In this document: in pieces, positions 53,663 through 63,827 of the stretch
How the letters are laid out: each line of letters opens with the position of its first letter
Numbering within the stretch: the first letter of the stretch is position 1
Assembly: GCA_023362775.1 (NCBI GenBank)
Contig: JALMGJ010000012.1
Coordinates: 22,526,001-22,590,000 of the forward strand
Reading direction: 5' to 3'
Source: Charina bottae
Taxonomy: Eukaryota; Chordata; Lepidosauria; Squamata; Charinaidae
Length of the DNA stretch: 64,000 nt
The notes under the pieces: model-generated
Told to the model about the DNA's origin: nothing
The model's input: only the letters and a program-made list of their open reading frames with translations
The model's database searches: none
Made by a program: the position numbers and the translations under genes

Positions 53663-53868
53663 AAGCCAGTATGGTATAGTGGTTAAGACACCAGAGGCTA
53701 GAAACCTGGGCACCAACTGGGTGATTTTGGGCCAGTCACTCACTCTCAGCCCTAGGAATCAGGCAATGACAAACCACTTCTCAAAAAACCTTGCTAAGAA
53801 AACTGCAGGGACTTGTGCAGGCAGTCACCAGGAGTCAACACTGACTCGAAGGTGCACACACACATGCA
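53663..53868 (+). mobile_element. tRNA-derived SINE, second type
   Basis: Head 'agccagtatggtatagtggt' (A-box-like). Then 'gattttgggccagtcactca', 'tctcagccctaggaatcagg', 'caatgacaaaccacttctc' and 'ggagtcaacactgactcgaa'. Same type as 29981-30221 but + orientation and more diverged. The body is too degenerate to be a tRNA gene. Confidence 0.7.
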
Positions 53869-53991
53869 AAAAATGCGAAAAGCCAAAAACAGGAAATACT
53901 ATCAGAAATAGTAAAACAAAACAAAACACTGAATAATGAATAATACCAAGGTAGTTAGCATTGAAATCCAATGAGGGCTCCCCGCGCAGGT

Positions 53992-54315
53992 AGGGGGTGC
54001 GATGGCTCAGTGGTTAAGACGCCAAGCTTATCAATCGGAAGGTTGGCAGTTTGAGACCTGAGTGACACGTGACGGAGTGAGCTCCCGCACTGGCCCCAGC
54101 TCTTGCCAACCTAGCAATTTGAAAGCATGCAAATGCAAGTAGATAAATAGGTACCACTTCCGTGGGATGGTAACAGCGTTCCATGTGTGTCATGCTGGCC
54201 ACGTGACCGCAGAAGCGTCTTCGGACAACGCTGGCTCTTCGGCTAACAAACAGAGATGAGCACTGCTCCCTAGAGTTGGACATGGCTGTGCAGGGGGAAA
54301 CCTTTACCTTTACCT
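53992..54315 (+). mobile_element. Sauria-type SINE
   Basis: The head 'gcgatggctcagtggttaag' has the tRNA-derived A box and the next part the B box ('ggcagtttgagac'). The body is 'ggtaccacttccgtgggatg', 'gtaacagcgttcca', 'gaagcgtcttcggacaacgc' and 'agatgagcactgctccctag'. The end 'agttggacatggctg' with 'aaacctttacctttacct' corresponds to the BovB-like 3' tail of Sauria SINEs. Nearly full length. A second copy in minus orientation begins at 63828. Supports a squamate origin for the window. Confidence 0.88.
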
Positions 54316-54999
54316 AGTTAGCATGTATAACTGAGTTACAACTCTGGGAGATGTTATATCAGTTGGTGCCTCATTTTCATAGCTGTGGCACAATATTTTG
54401 CTACCATCTGAGTAGAGAGATTTACTGAAAAAAGTAAAATCATTTAAAGGTTGTTTTTGTTCTTTCAGGGTACTGACAAAGCAGGAGAAAGATATTGGTG
54501 TTATGAATATCCCTCTAGATACTAGAGTAAAATAACACACACTGGACTGTTTCAATATCCCTGGTTCCACATGAACAAATGCACTTATTACAAAATAGGT
54601 ATTTACTTTCTACCCCTTGAAAAACATTCTAAAATGAAATGGAACACTCTTTAATTCTAACAAATTTTGCAAGGATCTAGCTAGCATTACAGAGTTTCAC
54701 TTCAAAGCTGCCTACTTGATTTTACGTTTGCTTCCATTATTTTACAGGCACTCACAAAACCTGTGTGGAGGGAAGGAAGTCTTAATTAATGTGCAGTGGT
54801 TTGTTGGGTTAACTGATCCTTGGGTGCCTAGGTGCGTGATAGCAGTATAGCTGTTAATATAAAAAGGACTCTTGTCAATTTATAATAAAGTTTTCCTCTT
54901 AATCTTTTAGCAGGCGGATTAATTAGTATTTGCTAAATGCTTTGGGAAGTGCACCTAAGAGAAGGATAATACATAATATCATTTATTCAGCTTTAATAT
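54316..54999 (+). other. TCF4: TCF4 intron, unassigned
   Basis: Nothing recognised. Confidence 0.3.
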
Positions 55000-55001
55000 A
55001 T

Positions 55002-55048
<47 letters not shown>

Positions 55049-55050
55049 TT
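55000..55050. repeat. (TTTA)n microsatellite
   Basis: About twelve TTTA units. This is the expanded terminal repeat of the adjacent LINE. Confidence 0.95.
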
Positions 55051-55521
55051 CAATTTATATAACCGCCCATCTCCCCCGACGGGGAACTCTGGGCGGTTTA
55101 CAACAAAATAAAATTGGATAAAAGCATAAAATATAAAATATATAAACCAACAATTTATACAATTAATATAATAAATAGATATAAAAATCCAAGTGGGAGA
55201 TAGTATTAATAAAAGAAGGGCATTATAAAATTACGGGATTAACCACCCCCATGAGGAACTATCGTTTCCTCCCTCCCATGCCAGGCGGCAGAACCAGGTC
55301 TTCAGTTCTTTCCTAAAGGGAGGGAGGGGATCTGTCTCAACTCTGGGGGCAAGATGTTCCATAGTGTGGGTGCTGCTACAGAGAAGGCCCGCCTCCTAGC
55401 CCCCATCAGATGACACTCTCTGATTGATGGGGCTCGTAGCAGGCCCTCTCTGAACGATTGGGTGGCGCGGGTCGATAATATGGGGATAAGACGGTCCCTC
55501 AGGTATTCTGGCCCCATGCCA
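55051..55521 (-). mobile_element. L2/CR1-group LINE 3' end, young copy
   Basis: Starts 'caatttatataaccgcccat' and 'aactctgggcggtttacaac', then follows the copy at 39494 almost base for base through 'ccaagtgggagatagtatta' and 'attacgggattaaccacccc'. The minus-strand frame 55302-55517 repeats the LINE C-terminal blocks 'GMGPEYLRDRLIPILSTRAT' and 'ECHLMGARRRAFSV'. A small deletion near 55317 disturbs the frame. 5' truncation at about 55521 gives way to a TA run. Confidence 0.85.
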
Positions 55522-55689
55522 TATATATATATAGCTTCCTGTTAGCAGGTATGTATGCTGTTGGCTGTGAAGAACATTGACATATTAGCTGCAGGCCAAA
55601 GAATTATGTGGGAGATGTAGCCATATGCATTGCAAGTGATTTGACATTGATGTCTCAGTGATTTTGCTCTACTGCTGGACAATCTGTCC

Positions 55690-57755
55690 AGTCCAAGTGA
55701 GCACAGGTAAAAGCCTGCATTAAGGACAACTTCGTGGTGATAAGGGCAGTGAAATTTGTGACCCTGTTTCAGGTGACTTGATCCCTTCTGAGTAAGGAGG
55801 GTTCAGGAGATCCCTTGCAGGGCCATTGGGAGGATTACGCTAAGCATCAGAAAGATAAAGTTGCTTGGATCTGCTTGGAGTTGGACTCCAGCTGTGCTGG
55901 TCCTATGGAGATGACTGGAGCGAAGACTTGTCCAGTTATCTGGACAGAGTTTGATCTGGTTACTTCTGAGAAAGTGGATAGGGTCCTTTGGCTGCTGAGT
56001 GCTGCCACCTGTGTATTAGATCCATGTCCCCCTTGGCTGGTTAGAGCTTCCTGGGAGGAGACGTGTAGCAGGGTTCAAGTGGTCAATGCCTCCTTGCAGG
56101 AGAGGGTGGTTCTGTCTCCTTTGAAGTTCTGCTTCCTCCTCAAGAGGTCATCACTGGACCCAGCTGTACAGGACAATTTTCATCAGTCTCTTTTTAGGGA
56201 AGGGTGTTGAGAAGGTGGTAGGCCTGTAGCTTCAAAGGGCTCTGGAGGAAGCAGATTATCTGGACTCATGCCAGTTGGGATTCAGGCTGGGATACAGTAA
56301 GTACTGAGTTGGCATTGATCATATTTGTGGATGACCTCTGGTAGGCTCAGAATTAGGGGAGTGAATTGTCCTGGCCTTTCTTGATCTCTCAACAACCTTC
56401 AATACCATCATTCACAGTATCCTTCTGCTGGCTGAGGGAGCTGGATGCACTCTTCAGTGGCTCTCCTCCTTCCTCTGTGGCTCGTTCCAGTCAGTATTGA
56501 TGCAGGTGGAGGTCCATCCCTAGGCCTCTGCTAAGGACTCCACCCACTCCCTGCCCCTATTTAGCATCTACATGAAACTGCTAGGTGAGGTTATCTGTCG
56601 GCACAGGGTTAAGTTTCATCAGTTAGCTCATTACACTCTGTTATATGTCTCTGCCCCAGACCATCTGTCAAAATACTTTCCCAGTGCCTGGAAGCTGTGC
56701 AGGTCTGGATGGTGAGGGACTGGCTTTGGCTCAACCCAGATAAGACTGAGTGGCTGTGTCAGCCCCTTTAGGTAGACCAGACTAGGAAATCAACTCCACA
56801 GGAAGGCTGAAAGTATTTTTATTGAGATTGGCTATAATAGAGTCTTGCAACTCTGATTGTGCTGTATATCCTCCTCCTCATGTTTCAGTAAATTAGGGCA
56901 GTGTCTGCCTGAGTCATTTTGAATGTTATCTCATTGTTCTGGACTTAAAAAATGCTTCAGCCCCTTTTGCCTAGGTAACAATTCGTGCATATCTTTGTCA
57001 AGGTTATCTTCTTTACTCTGTACAGCCTGTGGGTTTTAGGGTTCCTCTATCTGGTGATTTTCCATTCTAGTTGGTGTGCAGTCTGTGGGTCCACCACCCA
57101 TTGCTAGATCGGAAGGCACTGCTCATGGTCATTCACATCTTAGTCGCCTCCTGAATGGGCCATTACAACCCACTCTACAACGGGCTGCCCATAAAAACAT
57201 TTGGAATCTTCATCTGGTCTAAAATGCAGTGGCATCTGCAATATTGGGTGCGTCATGGTATGCCCATGTAATGTTGATGCTATGTGAGCTGCACTGGCTC
57301 CCAGTAGACTTTGGGGTGCAATCCAAGGTGCTGGTTGACACCTTTAAAGCCCTGCGTGGCATGGGGCCAGGTTACTTTCAGGACTGCCTCTCCCCAGTGG
57401 TTTCTGCCCACCCCACTAGATCTGGGAAAGTGGCCCTGCTGCAGGTCTTCTCAGTGAGGTGGTGTTACCTGGTGCATCCTAAGGAACATGCCTTCTCTGT
57501 CATGGTTTCTGCCCTATGGAACAGAGATACGAATAGCCCCAACCGTACCAGCTTTTTGGAAGGCTGTGAAGACCTGGCTTTCCCCCCAGGCATTGGGGCC
57601 AGGCTGTCAGTTTCTGGAGCTCTGGCATGGATGTATGGCATGAGTCTTCGATGAGGGGGCCTTGATCTGGGTTTTTTATGTTTTATGACTTTTTACTTTT
57701 TGTTTGCCCTGAGAGTTTCTGGATAGATGGGCAGCCTTATACATTTGATGAATAA
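55690..57755 (+). pseudogene. L2-like LINE body, decayed, + strand
   Basis: A long decayed LINE RT region in + orientation. The first part (55815-56210) reads 'VTSEKVDRVLWLLSAATCVL' and 'DPCPPWLV'. Next come 'QRALEEADYLDSCQLGFRLG' (about 56240-56300), 'LAFLDLSTTFNTI' and 'LFSIYMKLLGEV'. The expected YADD box is damaged (near 56620). After an interrupting LTR the C-terminal part (57229-57654) gives 'ASAILGAS', 'LMLCELHWLPVDF', 'FKALRGMGPGYF' and 'AFSVMVSALWN', the same blocks as the 39722 fragment. Ends with 'gggcagccttatacatttga' and 'tgaataaataaaac', a 3' tail. Many stops and shifts. Confidence 0.8.
56757..57030 (-). mobile_element. LTR of family A nested inside the LINE
   Basis: Starts TGTCAGCCCC and follows the 52310 LTR: 'aggtagaccaga', 'actccacaggaaggctga', 'tttattgagattggct', 'ctggacttaaaaaatgcttc' and 'agcccc'. 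Minus orientation by the TTTATT (AATAAA) signal. It splits the LINE at the point where RT coding would continue. The right edge is uncertain because the last 40 bases match the other copy poorly. Confidence 0.6.
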
Positions 57756-58755
57756 ATAAAACCTTTAGCACATTGTGGGGAACACTGGCAAGATGACTGG
57801 CAAGTAACTGATCTAACTAGGCCTTTCAGGCAACTAATTATTTTCCTTAACTGCAACCCAACACTGTATTTTCACCTTACCTTGTTACGTTCTTGCATAT
57901 TCTTTTTTTCCTACTGTATTCAGATATAAAATATTATTTGACCAGAAATTTTTAACCTTACGTTATTTACCTGAGCGGTCTCCATTTATTATAATATGAT
58001 AGTGCTTTGTTTTATATATGTTTCTTCCAAAATTCCCTTCTAATGTTTAACACTTGTAGAACCCTTTTAACTGTTAATTTGTTTTAACTCCCTATCTGTA
58101 ATTTGGCCAAGATTGAAGATTTGTATGTTTATCTCTTTCCTCTTCCTCCCGTTATTTCTTTTCAGTTCCTGTCTATGCCTTTAATAAGAGGTTGAGATTG
58201 TTTTGCTTTCTGTTAAAACATTTGCCTTCAAGAGAAATATACGTTATGGCTCCTCTTGTCAGATGCTCAAGTATATTCTCTCTTTATTGTCGATGAAGAA
58301 AAAAAAAAAAGCTAATTTGTTTAGGACGGTCCTTTTACAGAACGTATTACTTCTCCCTTACAAGAGAGTGGAGAATGTTTTGAGTTTCACAAAAAATACT
58401 GAAAATTACATCTATGTTGTATTTTTTTTTTTTAAAAAAAGATGCAAACTTATGTAGTCATAAATGCCCAAAGTGTTAGGTAAGATTTCAGCAATATAAA
58501 ATAAACATTATAATGCTTCCAAAAGGTTAATCCTTTTTAAATCTACCTGATACTGTCTCCCTTTTTCTCATGACTGCTTTTATATGTTCCAGCAGCCTTA
58601 GCTTTTATCTACTTAAAAGCAAATCTGTGAGTCCAAGAAGGTGGTGCGTGAGTAACCCAGTTTGTGTAATAAAGGCAACTTTTAGATTAGAACTCTATTC
58701 GTATTATGGCTAAATTTAATATACTGTATTTAGGGGACATGATAAATGTCTAGAT
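57756..58755 (+). other. TCF4: TCF4 intron, unassigned
   Basis: No supported feature. A/T homopolymer runs at 58300-58311 and 58420-58440. Confidence 0.3.
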
Positions 58756-58995
58756 CAGGGCTTTCCAAAGTGCCGCCGCTGGTGACACACTGGCGGCGGC
58801 GGCGGTGCGCGCTCGCACAGCGGCGGCGCGGGGGGGCGTGCGGCGGCGCGTGCATGGCGGCGGTGGCGGCAGCCTCCGCTAAAACGCGGAAGCACTGATC
58901 CCGCGCTGCTGCCGCCGCCGCCGTGCACGCGTGCGCCGCCGCTTCTGGGTGGTGTGGCGACACACCACGCTGTGTGTGGCGACACACTTTTGGAT
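58756..58995 (+). mobile_element. GC-rich hAT-like element
   Basis: Left end CAGGGCTTTCCAAAGTGCC continues to 'ggtgacacac'. The right part has inverted 'gtggcgacacacttttgg' where the mirror end is cut short before the CTG, so no target duplication is visible. In between is about 150 bp of CGG/GCC-rich DNA with many CpG dinucleotides. The ends match the element at 8698-8941 (reversed). The long minus-strand Arg/Ala/Pro-rich frames here are composition artefacts. Confidence 0.6.
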
Positions 58996-59432
58996 TTTAT
59001 CTAATTGACTTGCCCACTAATGGAAATATATTCACCAGGAGAATCTTTCCCTTTTATACCCATCCTCATGCCCCGCAAACGCACTTTGGGGCACTGGGGC
59101 AGGAAAGGAGGGGAAAATCCAGTTACAAACCATTGTTTATCAATAGAGATTGGCTACAGTACTTCAGTCGTAAACTTTGTTATGAAAAGTATTATCCCTC
59201 GGAATTAGAGAAGATTGTTGTCATCATGCAATGTTTATGCATTTCTCAGAGGCATATTGGTGGCCCATGTTGGAGTCTTTGGACTGATCCATCAGGTTAC
59301 AGAATCTTTGCATTCATATTTCAGTTTTTCACATTTCAGTCTTGGGAGACAGTGTGAGACATGTAAAGCTCTTTCAGTGTTGAAATCAATTCTGGAAATG
59401 TACAAGATAAAAGCTGTATCTTGTTTATTGGA
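58996..59432 (+). other. TCF4: TCF4 intron, unassigned
   Basis: Nothing recognised. Confidence 0.3.
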
Positions 59433-59650
59433 TGGGCCAGTGTAGTGTTGTGGTTAAGTTGTTGGACTAGGATTGGCAAAATCCAAGTTTCCATTCACCT
59501 CCAGCTTCAGCTGTGGAAACTCACTGTGTGATTTTGGAACACTGTCAACTGAAACTACCTCACACAATTGCTATTGTGATGATAACCTGAAGGGAGTTAC
59601 GCCTGTAAGCCATCCTTTGCTCTTGGAGGAAAGGCGGGATATAACATTTG
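59433..59650 (+). repeat. Old tRNA-derived SINE, third type
   Basis: Head 'gggccagtgtagtgttgtgg' with 'ttaagttgttggactagga', then 'tgtgtgattttggaacact', 'actacctcacacaattgcta' and a tail 'gtaagccatcctttgctctt' with 'aaaggcgggatataacattt'. This matches the layout of the widespread reptile SINE with an L2/CR1-like tail. Diverged. Confidence 0.55.
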
Positions 59651-61470
59651 CTTTGTACCGGTGCAAAAGTTTTTTTGAAATCAATCAAGTAAAACAACAG
59701 TTGTATGGATTATGAAGAGCCAGAGCTAAGATATGGGAGGGGGAATTCCATCGCAGAACACCATCAATTCCACACAGGCTGTGAAATAAGTTTTTTTTCT
59801 GAGAGTAGAAAGAGACATGGTGGGAGAAGGTCCTCTCACCACCAGTTGTGTCTCCAACAGGGGAAAGCTTTACACCAGACCTAGACAGAGTAAAAAAAAA
59901 AAAACTTTCCCCCATTGCACCTTCGGTTTGTCAGGCTTTTGCTGAGGAGCATTAGATGCTTGGATGTATGAGATTCATTTCGTTCCCCAAAAGCTCAAGT
60001 AGAAATAATGGTGATATTTTATACAACATGGAAGGATAGAAATACACTATGCTGTGTAGAATACATAGACATTAATTATGTATTCAAGTCTTTATTTGAG
60101 AAGGCTGCTGTTGGTGACCTTTCAGAAAACCTTTCTTTGGAGTATTATTTCCTCTTTGCTAATGTCTCTTTAAATAGCAAAATCTTCATAACTGAGATCA
60201 ACTTTTAAAATTATGACAGATAGGTGATTCATTCTATTTTCCGGGTTTTGGTGCACTACATTAATTTCTAGCCAGTGAGGTATCTAACATCAGTTATGAA
60301 TACAGGTTTTAAAATAATTAATTAAAACTGTTTCCACATTTCTTCTGCCAAAATGCCTTGCAACAAACCCATCAGATCAGTGGTTCTTGTCTGAAACTAG
60401 ACATATTTAATTTCTTATTCACCTGTTATGGCTGGGTCCTTGTTTCCTTTCACTTTTGGCCAATTTTATATATCTATTTGGCATTTATTCTTTTCTGCCT
60501 TTGATAGGACATAACAGATAGTTTGATTTGTTGCCAATTCTGGGAAACAAATTTTGAATGTATGCAAAATTATCTTCTAGCTTAAATTCAGGCAGTCTAA
60601 TTCAGTATCCTTGTAAGATGCCTGACAAGGTTTATTTATACCTGCAGGAGTTAAGTCATTCCATTATTGTCAATCACTTATATATTAACCAAATGTTTAA
60701 ATCAAATTTTTACCTTTCCTTCTTCCCCATTTGGAGGTTTCATGTTTAAATATTTAAATAGACGGTCCTTCAAAAATAAGCACGGTAAATAAATATATAT
60801 AAACCTAAATAATACAAATAACCAGCAGGTAAACATAGAGCACTCAGCATGATTGTAAAATGTTTAATCATATAATCCTGTACATGTCTATTCAGAAATA
60901 TGTCATTTTGTCTTTAATCAGTCTAATCCCTAGATAAGTAGGTATGGGAAGTATTTAGAAAACCTGATATAATTTTTTAAAGAAGCTTTTCATGGGGAAT
61001 ACAAGAAATCTATGCTGATTCCAGGGGAGAATATACCACAGAGTTGAGTACATGTGTAAAACATGCACTGCACATGTGGCCTTACTCCTTAGCAGCCACA
61101 GTGAATTTTCCCCTCCTTTCCGACTCCGTTCAGTTTGATACTGTATGTGTCAGCGCGGTCACTGTGCATGTTATTAATTTATCAAAATAATTTGTGCTCC
61201 ACCATTTTGTAAGTGTTTCTGGTGTGGGTAGAAGACCTCTGATTTCAAATCACAAGTTTGTACATGCCTTGTTATCAAATGCAAAATATAGGTTGCCCGT
61301 CACAAGGCAGCACTGATGGGAGGGACAGAAGAATAGACGTGTTGAACCCCTGTTTGATCGATTCTGAGAGCTATTTAATGCCAGGCTGTCATATATGGGA
61401 ATATACTTTTAATACCAAGCCCTCATACTCTGGGGAGCTGCTTGGGGGGTAGAGTTGGTCAGTTTTTATA
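59651..61470 (+). other. TCF4: TCF4 intron, unassigned
   Basis: No supported feature; AT-rich, apparently unique. Confidence 0.35.
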
Positions 61471-61632
61471 CTGTAGCTCAGGGATACCCAACCTTTTTGG
61501 CACCAGGGACCGGTCGTGGAAGACAATTTTCCCACAGACTGGGGGGGGGGGTTTGCAGGCGGGAGCTCACCTGCTGTGCGGCCCACTTCCTAACAGGCCG
61601 CGGCACACAGGTTGGGGACCCCTGCTGTAGCT
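61471..61632 (+). mobile_element. hAT non-autonomous element with exact target duplication
   Basis: The 146-bp element 61479-61624 starts CAGGGATACCCAACCTTTTT and ends GGTTGGGGACCCCTG. It is flanked by CTGTAGCT at 61471-61478 and 61625-61632. Internal words 'gcaccagggaccggtcgtgg', 'aagacaattttcccacagac' and 'ctcacctgctgtgcggccca' match a hAT family I know from mammals and other vertebrates. Much shorter than the long members, so a deletion derivative. Confidence 0.9.
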
Positions 61633-61786
61633 GGTACAGTATATTTCAGACAGATTTTATGTTTTTTATTTTTATTTTATATGGTGCAATTATTCTATTT
61701 TATTTTATATGGCACAATATAGAAACCACCAAGTCTTTGGAGAGGGGTGATATACCAATAGATGGAAATAAATACATCAGAATAAC

Positions 61787-62635
61787 TACAGGTAGTCCTC
61801 AGTTAATGACGGTAACTGGGACTGGAATTTCCATCGCTAAACAATGCAGTCGTAAAGCGCAATGTCACGTGACTGCATTGCTTAGCGATGGCAGTCCCAG
61901 TTGCTGTCATAAAGCTAATCCCACATGGTCATTAGGTAAGGACCCCCCATTCCCAGCTTGGTCCCTCCCAGCCCCGAGCCTTGGTAAGGGAAGGGTCTTT
62001 CTCCTCTTCAACTCCCCCACCTGCCTATCTCCCCCCCATCTGCTCTTCTGGCTGCCCTGCGCTCCGCCGCCTCTGCTGGTCCTGCTGCCCCAACTAACCT
62101 TCGCCATCTTCCTCCTGCTGCCGAGGCACGCCCGGTCTGGCCCTTTGCGAGGCAGTTGCTGGCCATGCCAGGCCGCCTTCCCAAGGCTGCATGCACCCTT
62201 GTCCAAATCATGCGTTGCCTTCTCATGAGGCTTTGGAAGGCTTCAAAGTCTCATGAGACAGCTGTGTGTGGCCCCGGGAAGAAGGCCTGGTGCGACAGCA
62301 GTGCCTCGTGAAGGGCCAGGCTGGGCGTGCCTCATCAGCAGTGGAAAAAGACAGCAAAGGTCAGCTGGGGGTGGCAGGGCAGCAGGGCCGGCGGAGCGCA
62401 GGGCTGGCAGCCAAAAGGGCAGAGGTGGAGGGAGGGAGGCGGGTGGGGGAGTTGAAGCGCACCTGCAGTTGTAAGTGCAGGCGGACTGCCAAGCACCTGA
62501 ATTTTGATCACGTGACCATGGGAGCACTGCCAACGGCCATAACATCGGGGACCAGGCGTAACTACCATTCATTCAGTGGCACCGTAACTTTGAGCAGTCA
62601 CTGAATGAATGGTCATTAAACAAGGACTATGTGTA
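61787..62635 (+). mobile_element. TACAGG-ended DNA element, giant nested palindrome
   Basis: Outer ends TACAGGTAGTCCTCAGTTAA and GTCATTAAACAAGGACTATG..GTGTA. The first 125 bp form a hairpin of their own: 'gggactgg...ccatcgctaa.caatgcagtc' against 'gactgcattgcttagcgatg'. The GC-rich interior is a second, larger imperfect inverted repeat: roughly 62000-62200 against 62280-62460, 'ttcaactcccccacctgcct' pairing with 'aggcgggtgggggagttgaa'. The loop is near 62210-62275. At 849 bp it is the longest member of its family here. Confidence 0.8.
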
Positions 62636-63179
62636 AAATAAAGTTGTGTATACTGTACATCCTAAGTTCTGTCTGCATCAGAACAACTAGAGAAATGCAG
62701 ATATAACTTCATTTTTTAAAAAGTATACTCCGCTTCATGGACACATCCATGCAGCTTTTTGGGAACAGAATGGAACTGGTTTACCGTTGCTTATTTATTG
62801 TATGCCCTTTTTAAAAACTTCCCAATCTAGATTCCTAAATTTTCAATCAGTCACCTTTATTATGATCTCTGACCACAACTGTATAATGTTTTATAGCAGA
62901 AATTAAAGAGTTCATGATGAAATCAAAGAGGAATTTTGGAACAAATTACACAGAATTAAAATAAGTGCAGTACATTGTCAATGAAAATACTAAAGAACAT
63001 CTAAGATACTTAAACCTAAGGTCCTGAGGTGTTGTTTTTTTTGAGATACTAAATAAATGAAATGTTAGGATACTAAAATGTTGAGTTATTAAGTTACTAA
63101 ACTATTAATGAAATGTCGTTAATAATACGCTGAGATAATGTTATAGTAAAATGCTAATTTAATAAAATTCTAAAGTATA
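62636..63179 (+). other. TCF4: TCF4 intron, unassigned
   Basis: Between 62990 and 63180 are irregular 'gagatactaaa', 'aaatgttaggatactaaaat' and similar words, a loose AT-rich repetition. No gene. Confidence 0.35.
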
Positions 63180-63199
63180 ACTCATGGTATAACGTGGGA

Positions 63200-63540
63200 C
63201 AATGTGCTGGCGTCCTTTCGGGGGGTCGCCCTCGGACCGAAGAGGAAGATCCGGAGAGTCCCACGGATGGCGGCTGAGGACGGCGGCAGAGGACGGCGGA
63301 TCCTGATTAACAACTTCCAGGACGTCAGCAGCCGGCTCAGAGGCAAGGCATTCTGGGGCATGTAGTTCCGATGCCTGCGGAAGAAGGGTCGGTTCCCTCA
63401 CCCCCTCCCTAATCGTGCGGTACATTAATATATATGAGATGTATAATATATATGAATTGTAATGATTGTAAGCCGCCTAGAGCCCTCCGTCTGGGGAGGG
63501 GATAGGCGGGGTATAAATACGTAAATAAATAAAATAAAAA
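63200..63540 (+). repeat. GC-rich repeat with LINE-type 3' tail
   Basis: A CpG-rich stretch (63200-63425) is followed by a short AT linker. Then comes the tail 'gattgtaagccgcctagagc', 'ggggaggggataggcggggt' and 'ataaatacgtaaataaataa', a clear L2/CR1-dependent 3' end in + orientation. The GC-rich front could be a SINE or LINE 5' part; not assigned. Confidence 0.5.
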
Positions 63541-63827
63541 ATAAAAATAACCTGTTTTGTCAGTCAGTCAATCACCTTAATCACAATCAAGTTCAATATT
63601 GAATGTTTAGAGTACTATACTGCAAAATCAATGTAAAATCCAATAATTCTTATCTCAGTAGACTTTCAGCTGTTCCTTTATAGCAGCGCCATGGTCCTGA
63701 AGTTCCCATGGCAGCCATTTACCCTGGTACTAACCAGGTCCAAATCTATTTACCTTCTGGCCCCATCAGACTCTTTCGGTGTAATCCCCCTGTTTTCCAA
63801 ACTTGTATCTTTTATTAATTTGGTAGT

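Noticed and set aside
53992..54315. tRNA-like A and B boxes at SINE heads (also 9113-9460, 29981-30221, 53663-53868)
   Set aside because: They do not fold into complete tRNAs and are followed by SINE bodies, so they are SINE promoters and not tRNA genes.
52310..57030. A provirus bounded by two LTRs
   Set aside because: The interior contains unrelated SINE, LINE and DNA elements and no gag-pol.
58730..58987. Arg/Ala/Pro-rich minus-strand open frames in the GC-rich block
   Set aside because: They follow from CGG/GCC composition of a transposon and overlap in several frames at once.
61907..62604. Several long overlapping open frames on both strands
   Set aside because: They mirror each other because the DNA is palindromic and GC-rich. 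No protein family is recognisable.
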